Source: Ancistrus triradiatus (lineage: Eukaryota; Chordata; Actinopteri; Siluriformes; Loricariidae). From it: a stretch of DNA of 64,000 nucleotides. Of this stretch, positions 58,801 through 64,000 are shown piece after piece. The stretch's first letter is position 1. Each line of letters begins with the position of its first letter. The stretch lies in assembly GCA_025084515.1 (NCBI GenBank), contig JAJAGP010002198.1:48501-112500 (forward strand). The letters run 5' to 3'. The notes under the pieces were generated by a model. It was given only the letters and a program-made list of their open reading frames with translations, was not told where the DNA came from and made no database searches. The position numbers and the translations under genes were made by a program.

Positions 58801-61393
58801 GCTGGGTCTGTGTGATGCTGGTGTGCTGTGGCGTTAAGTCATTTAAACATCAGTACATTTCTACACCCAGGTTCAGTCCCATAATGGCAACCACTTTCAG
58901 CTCAGTACTAATTAGGGAAAGAGACGACAATAAGCCTAGCCTTTCATAATGATAGTACTTACTGCTTAACCTCAGCCGAAGTCAGGGGTACTAAGCTGAA
59001 GCATTTAAATATAGAAGCTCTAAATAGCAGAAACTGCACAGTTTGTGAATGCATAACAAAATACGAGTAACGAACAACAACAAACGAAACGTGCACGGCG
59101 TTTCTTTATACCTCTATAGCCTTGATGATGTCGCGGGGTCCTAGCACGTCGGGGTCGAACTTCACGTGAGCCTTGCTGGTTGCCAAGGCGACGGTGGCCT
59201 CTCGAATGCCCTTCATCCTGTGGAGTTTGCTTTCAATGTTATGGACGCAAGAAGCACACGTCATACCCATCACCTGGGAACACAACCACAGACCAGACGC
59301 AGACCTTTCCATGATGTTTGCTTTTTTCTAGTGTTGTGTTTCTACAGCATATATACTTTGAGGCTTTTGCCATTTACTTGCGTCTTGGCTCAAATACGTT
59401 GCTTGTCTGATCTTGAAGTTGCTTGATATTAAAGTTCAGTCCTGTTTAGCATTAAGAGGGAAAAATGCCCAGCATGATCAAAATCAAAAGCTATTTGTTG
59501 TTTGCTATTTGTTATAGCCCCAAGTTCTTACACCTGATGGGCAGCGTACAAAAGAATAGATGAAAGCATTGTTCGCTGCTGCACCTTTTGGAGAAGGGTA
59601 GCCCTAGGGCATTGTGTGTAAGAGAGAGATTTTATTGAAAATGACAGAAATTAATGCTAATGAATCCAAAAGTGAAAAAAAAGGAAAGCAATGAATGCTA
59701 ATGAGTTCTAAAGATCTGACTGAGAAAGAGAGCAGGAGGGATACTATGAGACAGGAAAACTGAAGTCAAGAAGACAGAGTTTAAAGGAGCTAGGGCAGGA
59801 AGGGAAAGGAATAACAGAAATGAAGATTAGAATGGCTAAGATGTGAGATTATAAAATGAGAGAATTGTGCTTAAAGAGCCAAATTGCAGAAAGTTAAATA
59901 ATGATTTAAGTTGTGGACTGTAGAGACAGGAAGTAAATAATACGCAAGTTGAAAACTGAAGCGAACAAGTAACTCATTAAACATATTTTGAAGGAAAGTT
60001 GCACATTTAAGTTCTGAAGAAACGGGAAATGTAACATTTACTTAAATTTGGGAGATCAAACTCAGCCTGGACCATCTCAGCCTTAGTTTGTGGATGCCAT
60101 TTTGAGTCCTTCATTGTTGGTGAACTGCAGTTTGGAATCCAGTCTATTGTTTCTTTTCCTACCATTTTTATGTCTGGCTATCTCTGCAACCATTCTGTGG
60201 CACCTTCAGAAAGCACATGCCTTATCACCCAAGGCCCTAGGATCAAACCCCACTCAGAGTGTGCCGTGAAAGAAGTTCACTCATATATGAATAAGCATGA
60301 GGAACAATAAACACATTCAATATAAAATACATTAATGTACAAGTTTCTTTTTGGAACTTCTCAGAAAGCTGGTTTTGCCTCAAGTGCTCCTCCAGCAACT
60401 GGAGTTTCAGACTCCAGCACTCCCTCGCGGCTGAAACGAATGGCTTGGTGCTCTGCCAAAGCTTTTTGTTTTGCTTCCAAAACATATTGCCATGTGAATC
60501 CCCAGGCCCCAACCTCCCACCGTCCTACTGACCACGGTCAAGTGTCTGCTCTGTGCCAACAACAAGCCCTTAGCGTCCTCTATTTTTTGGGAAAAAACTA
60601 TAGTTAGACTGCGAAAACTCTTTGAAACACTCAAAAACCGTTTCAGCCACACAGTTCCAGACTACAGTATTTATTTGAATGAGGAGGGACCAGTTATGCC
60701 AAAACAAATGTCCTTCCTTGAGGTGTACTCATTAAGTCTACATGAATGCACATTTTGGGGACTCACATACAATGGATATATGACTAAGGCCTACCTCCTA
60801 ATTAGTTTTTATAAATATGTACAATATTGCAATACTTTCAAGGATAAATTTAAATCTAGCCATTAACGCTACTGTATCTGCAAGTCAAATGACACAAAAG
60901 CATCAACTAAATAACATAACATAATCTTGACTCACGGAAAGGTCGAGAACACCACTGCTGACCACACCCTCCTCCATTAGTGAAGCTCCAAAGCCCAGGC
61001 TGGAAATGAGGCTGACTATCTGAGCTGTGTCCATACACTCTGGATCATACTTGATTTCAGCCTTACCAGCCATAAGGGCTACCAGGACAGATTGAATCCC
61101 TATGAACACAAGCATGTTAGTCATTAACACACACTCTACATTTTAGCTTCAAAGGCTAAATGACTATAACACACCTTTATGTTTGAGCAGGTTTCTTTCT
61201 ATGCTGGCTACACAAGAAGCGCAGGTCATCCCCGTGACCTGCACAAAGCATTTTTGTGTCTTCTCGTCTCCAGTAGTTGCTTGGCCTTTGGGATTATGAG
61301 GCATGGGTGACAGCTGAGTTTTTTTCTTGAGGTCTGAGGACGGGTAGTTGTGTGAACCTTGTCGACTGTGTAATCCTTGCTTAAGCACAGAAT
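45486..61393 (-). CDS. atp7b: Copper-transporting P1B-type ATPase, ATP7B (3' part of gene, 19 exons)
   Basis: ATP7B uses ATP to move Cu(I) from the cytosol into the trans-Golgi lumen for cuproenzyme loading, or into vesicles for export. Exons equivalent to human 3-21 are all present with matching phases, giving about 1,006 continuous codons. Landmarks: two metal-binding domains (GMTCASC twice), an A-domain TGE, the CPC copper-site motif, DKTGT with the phosphorylated Asp, SEHP, ITGDN and GDGVNDSP. Many exon lengths equal those I recall for human ATP7B (for example 204, 118 and 103 nt). PLRKVLA.VGTAEASSEHP and the TLGYC.DFQAVPGCGI wording favour ATP7B over ATP7A. The first four copper-binding domains and the start lie beyond 61393, probably off the window. 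It converges on b3galt1. Confidence 0.96.
46198..46300 (-). CDS. atp7b: atp7b exon 20
   Basis: It encodes VFMPIGLVIQPWMGSAAMAA, SSVSVVLSSLLLR, the last two transmembrane segments. It is 103 nt, as in human. The donor is gtgagt and the acceptor acatacag. Confidence 0.95.
47597..47714 (-). CDS. atp7b: atp7b exon 19
   Basis: 118 nt encoding NDLMDVVASIELSKKTVRRI and then YNLLGIPIAA, the end of the P-domain and the seventh membrane helix. The donor is gtgaga. Confidence 0.96.
47997..48200 (-). CDS. atp7b: atp7b exon 18
   Basis: 204 nt encoding VFSEVLPSHKVAKVQELQEK, VAMVGDGVNDSPALA and GTGTDVAIEAADIVLIR. This is the P-domain hinge with the Mg-binding GDGVNDSP motif. Confidence 0.97.
48201..49302. 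other. atp7b intron 17 with a dispersed-repeat fragment
   Basis: At about 48560-48720, 'gggttcctctcaaagtttct' and 'gagggagtttttccttgtca' belong to the same family as the repeat split by Tc1 at 918-2870. The rest is unassigned. Confidence 0.6.
49303..49445 (-). CDS. atp7b: atp7b exon 17
   Basis: 143 nt encoding MLAIADTVKKEASLAVHTLN and then VMITGDNRCTANAIASQ. The TGDN loop contacts ATP. The acceptor is tatctcag and the donor gtgtgc. Confidence 0.96.
49551..49688 (-). CDS. atp7b: atp7b exon 16
   Basis: 138 nt encoding GHSYSVLIGNRQWMQKNGLH and then HEIKGQTAVLVAID, part of the nucleotide-binding domain. The acceptor is tcatccag and the donor gtacaa. Confidence 0.94.
49816..50002 (-). CDS. atp7b: atp7b exon 15
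   Basis: 187 nt encoding ELETDTLGYCHDFQAVPGCG, ISCRVSNIEE and the variable linker to ADVSP. GxGIS-type residues line the nucleotide pocket. The acceptor is ccgctgcag and the donor gtgtgt. Confidence 0.94.
50003..51058. other. atp7b intron 14
   Basis: Contains no recognisable exon. The text around 50640-50720 ('ctgtatatatgatcagttat') looks like decayed repeat ends, but no family was assigned. Confidence 0.45.
51059..51241 (-). CDS. atp7b: atp7b exon 14
   Basis: 183 nt encoding IKAIMFDKTGTITDGFPRVI, then PLRKVLALVGTAEASSEHPL and GMAVAKHCKA. It has the phosphorylated Asp of DKTGT and the SEHP His, the position hit by the commonest Wilson-disease mutation in humans. The donor is gtaggg. Confidence 0.97.
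51335..51529 (-). CDS. atp7b: atp7b exon 13 (CPC membrane motif), GC donor
   Basis: 195 nt encoding VIIRFAFQASITVLAIACPC, SLGLATPTAVMVGTG and ILIKGGEPLEMAHK. CPC in the sixth membrane helix coordinates copper. The 3' boundary is AAG|gcatgg, a GC rather than GT donor, placed by homology and by the length matching the human exon. Confidence 0.95.
51613..52527 (-). mobile_element. Degraded Tc1-like element in atp7b intron 12
   Basis: Inverted ends: acagtgagtatagaaagtca on the left; the right end reads acagtgtctatagaaagtca in reverse complement. On the minus strand, 'gtggccaagtcagagctctg' decodes to the WPSQS-type motif of Tc1 transposases. The coding region is too decayed to be open. Confidence 0.8.
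52564..52698 (-). CDS. atp7b: atp7b exon 12
   Basis: 135 nt encoding APIQQLADKLSGYFVPFIVF and then VIGGLDYDIVVRHFS, a membrane helix before the CPC helix. The acceptor is ttgctcag and the donor gtgagt. Confidence 0.95.
52781..52829. repeat. (GT)n microsatellite
   Basis: Uninterrupted GT run of about 48 bp in atp7b intron 11. Confidence 0.97.
53058..53212 (-). CDS. atp7b: atp7b exon 11
   Basis: 155 nt encoding EPMSVQKRPGSYVIAGSING and then VGADTTLSQIVRLVEEAQTS. It completes the actuator domain. The TGE motif is formed across the exon 10/11 junction, followed by Pro where mammals have Ala. Confidence 0.95.
53471..53598 (-). CDS. atp7b: atp7b exon 10
   Basis: 128 nt encoding EEQVSVELVQRGDVVKVAPG, GKFPVDGKVIEG and MADESLITG. 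Actuator domain. The acceptor is ttttctaag and the donor gtaatg. Confidence 0.96.
53599..55439. other. atp7b intron 9
   Basis: Holds the transposon at 54074-55140. The flanking parts are AT-rich and unassigned. Confidence 0.6.
54074..55140 (+). mobile_element. Degraded Tc1-like transposon with long leader
   Basis: A leader shared with 7466-7690 is followed by pieces of a transposase on the plus strand: SEVSARTISRCLAEGNLLSQ (DNA-binding part), then in a later frame IFQQDNARPH and PWPDRPPDLSAIEHLWDPL. These are the second catalytic Asp and third acidic-residue blocks of the DD34E Tc1 family. It is inserted antisense in atp7b intron 9 and inactive through frame breaks. Confidence 0.85.
55440..55531 (-). 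CDS. atp7b: atp7b exon 9
   Basis: 92 nt encoding RKTSMALAKLMSLQAIDAII, VTLGPDDSII. It links the second transmembrane pair to the actuator domain. The acceptor is gttgaag and the donor gtatct. Confidence 0.95.
55532..57088. other. atp7b intron 8
   Basis: A dispersed-repeat segment at about 55720-56010 begins 'ggactacatttcccagtcat' and runs through 'cacacacctgagactaatca', a common fish repeat lead. The remainder is AT-rich with no exon. Confidence 0.45.
57089..57322 (-). CDS. atp7b: atp7b exon 8
   Basis: 234 nt encoding FYIQAYRSLRHCMANMDVLI, VLATTIAYVYS and PVTFFDTPPMLFLFISLGRF, LEHYFK: membrane helices 3 and 4. The donor is AAG|gtaaag and the acceptor tcaatcag. Confidence 0.96.
57323..57788. 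other. atp7b intron 7
   Basis: No exon or known repeat was recognised; a short ttaat tandem lies at about 57625-57650. Confidence 0.5.
57789..57972 (-). CDS. atp7b: atp7b exon 7
   Basis: 184 nt encoding WLLSFLFSLIFGLPVIGLMI, Y, then NQNILPGLSIHNLIFFLLCT: the first two membrane helices. The donor gttctg is a weak GT site. Confidence 0.93.
58105..58250 (-). repeat. SINE-like repeat fragment, reversed
   Basis: 'ggggatgatccccgaccggc' and 'cagacacagccagtcgtgtc' are related in reverse to the block at 3760-3820. A similar piece lies at about 58550-58720. Confidence 0.5.
58342..58424 (-). CDS. atp7b: atp7b exon 6
   Basis: 83 nt encoding GLGFGVSLIKNDALRRNDSL, DHKQEIR: the end of metal-binding domain 6 and the lead to the first membrane helix. 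The acceptor is ttcttcag and the donor gtaagt. Confidence 0.93.
59112..59273 (-). CDS. atp7b: atp7b exon 5 (metal-binding domain 6)
   Basis: 162 nt encoding VMGMTCASCVHNIESKLHRM and then VALATSKAHVKFDPDVLGPR, DIIKAIE. Both CxxC cysteines that bind Cu(I) are intact. Confidence 0.96.
59274..60935. other. atp7b intron 4
   Basis: Purine-rich AT sequence (about 59600-60000) and a GC-richer patch at 60380-60600 with no recognised protein or repeat identity. Confidence 0.45.
60936..61099 (-). CDS. atp7b: atp7b exon 4 (metal-binding domain 5, second half)
   Basis: 164 nt encoding VLVALMAGKAEIKYDPECMD and then LGFGASLMEEGVVSSGVLDL, S. The acceptor is cttcatag-like (cctatgaa on the plus strand) and the donor gtgagt. 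Confidence 0.94.
61175..61393 (-). CDS. atp7b: atp7b exon 3 (linker and start of metal-binding domain 5)
   Basis: 219 nt. A Ser/Lys/Gln-rich linker (HSRQGSHNYPSSDLKKKTQL and so on) is followed by CFVQVTGMTCASCVASIERN, LLKHK. The acceptor is ccatcttag and the donor gtgtgt. Two spare bases at the 5' end require an upstream exon. Confidence 0.9.
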
Positions 61394-62698
61394 CTAAGAT
61401 GGAGGGACAGAAGAAATCATTTCCACAGTGATGTATCTAATACCATGGCCACAGAAGAAGTTTATTTTTCTGCTGGAGATATCAAGACTGTTCCAACTCC
61501 AAATTGTTTGGTCTGATCGTGTGATTCATGCTTTGTTTACTGTTATTATTCACAGCTTTTTGACCAGACCCGAACCTGGCTCTCTGGAGCTATGTGGTGA
61601 CAGCACTTGTCTAATTTGACTGTTTATTTAAATAGATGGCTCTGCTGGATTCTCCACAATGGATGAGGGCAGAGGGGGAGAGGTTTAATTAAATTCAATT
61701 TGTGTATAAGGTGAAGGCTTCATGATGGAGAAGACTTTGGATTTGACATTTACCAAACCCAAAAAATTATAGTAATGCCCACCAGCAGTAAGCAGCGAGA
61801 CGCAGAGAAGCATCAGCCACTGGCAGTATGTGCAAACAGATCTAATAATGTACTCTTACTTATAGTAACGTACTATTAGAACATTACATTATGGCCATGT
61901 GATCTATTTTCAATCTTGCATGGCAAGTTAAATGGAAAGAGCATAATGGTCTAGTCTATTAAAGAAGGTCCACTAGGCTAAACCACTAAGGCTAAACTCT
62001 CAAACAAGAGCAAAATTGTTTCAGACCTAATCAATTCTTCAGTCAGACCCTAGTCTTATCTTAAGCAGCTACAATGACAACAGCTTAGTACTGATTCCAC
62101 CAGATGCTGAAACATAAAGAGGCTGACAGAAAGTAATATAAACCCTCCATAATCCGATTAGCCCTTCATTCTCATTCCTGCCACTTTCATGCCATTTAAA
62201 GCTAGATGTCTGGCTGAGTCATTCAAAAACACTTCACATTATTCTTACAGTAGCACTTGTGAATGGTTACCACAGAAACCCGGACTCTCCAGACCTGGAC
62301 GTCTACTGCAGATAAACCCACAAAGTCTTGTTGTCTTCCTGCATCAGACTTCTATGTCATGTAAGATTTAGGCTCTGTGTAAGTCATGGAATAATATGTG
62401 AACTCTAACAGTATCTGCATATGGTAAATTTTAATTTAATTTTTAATTTCTAAAATGGCTTGCTTTGATTCATTGAATTTTTACGCACAGGTAAACTCTA
62501 ACAAAGGTTTTCGGCTTTTGGCTCCCAGTTAGTTTGGGGAAACTAGTGCTGATAAATCAAAGCTGTAATTTTTGTAGAGTGGAAAAACGTGGATTTGTGT
62601 TCAGGTATTCTAACATGAGTAGATGTTTCTAGCTAGATTATATAGTTCCGTTTTGTTTATGCCATCATGTCACTACATTTTGTTGCACTGTACTTGTA
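61394..62698. other. Presumed atp7b intron 2
   Basis: No further GMTCxxC coding segment is found on the minus strand up to the window edge, so this is best read as the large intron before the exon for domains 1-4. Confidence 0.5.
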
Positions 62699-63483
62699 CA
62701 ATGGGGCAGAAAAGTATTTAGTCAGCCACTGATTGTGCAAGTTCTCCTACTTAGAAAGACGACAGAGGTCTGTAATTGTCATCATAGGTACACTTCAACT
62801 ACGAGAGACAAAATGAGAAAAAAAATCCAGGAAATCACATTGTAACATTTTAATTATAAATTATGGTGGAAAATAAGTATTTGGTCAATAACAAAAGTTC
62901 AACTCAATACTTTGTAACGTAACATAACCTTTGTTGGCAATGACAGAGGTCAAACGTTTCCTGTAAGTCTTCACCAGGTTGACACACACTGTAGCTGGTA
63001 TTTTGGCCCATTCCTCCATGCAGATCTCCTCTAGAGCAGTGATGTTTTGGGGCTGTCGTTGGGCAACAGACTTTCAACTCCCTCCACAAATTTTCTATGG
63101 GGTTGAGGTCTGGAGACTGGCTAGGCCACTCCAGGACCTTGAAATGCTTTTTACGGGGCCACTCCTTCATTTCCCGAGCGGTGTGTTTGGGATCATTGTC
63201 ATGCTAGAAGACCCAGCCACGTTCCATCTTCAATACTCTCACTGATGGAAGGAGGTCTTGGCTTAAAATCTCACGATACATGGCCCCGTTCATTCTTCCC
63301 TTAACACGGATCAGTCGTCCTGTCCCCTTTGCAGAAAAACAGCCCCAAAGTATGATGTTTCCTCCCCCATGCTTCACAGTAGGTATGGTGTTCTTGGGAT
63401 GTAGCTCAGCATTCTTCTTCCTCCAAACACGACGAGTTGAGTTTTTACCAAAAAGTTCTATTTTGATTTCATCTGACCACATG
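62699..63483 (-). mobile_element. 5'-truncated Tc1-like transposon
   Basis: It starts at a TA (62697-62698) with caatggggcagaaaagtatt, a familiar terminus of one fish Tc1 family. On the minus strand a frame at 63204-63482 reads MWSDEIKIELFGKNSTRRVW and then TVKHGGGNIILWGCFS. A second frame at 62904-63170 has EWPSQSPDLNPIENLWRELK. The DNA-binding half and the other terminus are missing beyond 63483, and the two frames are shifted. Confidence 0.9.
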
Positions 63484-64000
63484 ATATTTAGTTACCAAAG
63501 ACCAGCCAAGAACACTGAAATAACAATATGTAAAAATCTGTGTGAGCAATAAGAACTGAAAGAATACAAAGCTGTTTTTGTAGCTTTTTCTTTAAATTTT
63601 GCCTGCCCAAGCAATTATCGCCATGTAACTTGTTAATTAGACAAATGTTCATCGTATAAGCACCTGTGCATTCTTTTCAATTGTAGCATACTGAAGCCCC
63701 AACCAAAATTTACTTACATTTTACAGAATGTATTTTTGTCATGGGGTTATGGCTCCAGATCCCCCTACAAAAACTGGTGCTATAATTGTATTCCTATCGT
63801 CAACCCTTGTTTACATACCCAGCTTAGGCAAAGTTGCTGCCCTCCCAAAGATGACATCCTAGTAACACCTCTGCTCCTGTTAGCTAACAACATCAGTGCT
63901 GTCTCAACTAGTGAGTGTGTGCCAGTGATTTCCTTATGAAATCTTGGTTAGAATAGATGAAACAGTACCACATTTTTATTGACAGCAACAAGAGGGCTAA
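63484..64000. other. Window edge, nothing recognised
   Basis: No exon or named repeat was identified. Confidence 0.4.

Noticed and set aside
45486..61393. atp7a rather than atp7b
   Set aside because: A few stretches look ATP7A-like (GVGAQNG, GGEPLEMAHK), but the linker, nucleotide-domain and metal-domain 5 sequences fit ATP7B better.

Overview
This is a stretch of vertebrate nuclear DNA, almost certainly from a ray-finned fish. It has multi-exon genes with GT-AG introns, AT-rich introns full of Tc1/mariner-type transposons, MITEs, tRNA-derived SINEs and simple repeats, and three recognisable vertebrate genes. The mix of Tc1 families and SINEs recalls otophysan fishes such as catfishes, but that is an impression, not a test.

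Left part (about 3.2-27.2 kb, + strand): xirp2, the muscle and hair-cell actin-binding Xin-repeat protein. A candidate upstream exon (3.2 kb) and a candidate untranslated first exon with promoter (about 5.97-6.16 kb) precede small coding exons at 12.2, 12.5, 13.4, 13.5 and 14.1 kb. A 9-kb exon (15501-24506) carries 28 canonical Xin repeats, then about 17 divergent repeats and a proline-rich region, and ends in its own stop. Two further exons (24772-24905 and 25433-26786) encode an EPLIN-type LIM domain and an acidic tail. Exon phases allow either a long Xin form (about 3,123 aa) or a short LIM form (about 617 aa), but not both modules together through the donor visible at the end of the giant exon.

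Middle (27.2-45 kb): mostly repeats, with b3galt1 (beta-1,3-galactosyltransferase 1, one coding exon, 38783-39772, + strand) and a possible CpG-richer first exon for it near 29.5 kb. XIRP2 next to B3GALT1 is the arrangement on human chromosome 2q24, which supports both calls.

Right part (45.5-61.4 kb, - strand): atp7b, the copper-transporting P1B-type ATPase. Nineteen exons equivalent to human exons 3-21 can be placed; all phases agree and the reading frame is open for about 1,006 codons. The exon(s) for the first four copper-binding domains lie beyond the right edge. Intron 13 is unusual: 93 nt, a GC donor, and no stop in frame.

Transposons include two copies of one Tc1 family (one nested in an older repeat), other Tc1-like remnants with transposase pieces, a pogo-like MITE keeping a helix-turn-helix fragment, two TA-flanked MITEs back to back upstream of xirp2, and several minisatellites. 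No bacterial-type systems, CRISPR arrays or viral genes were seen.
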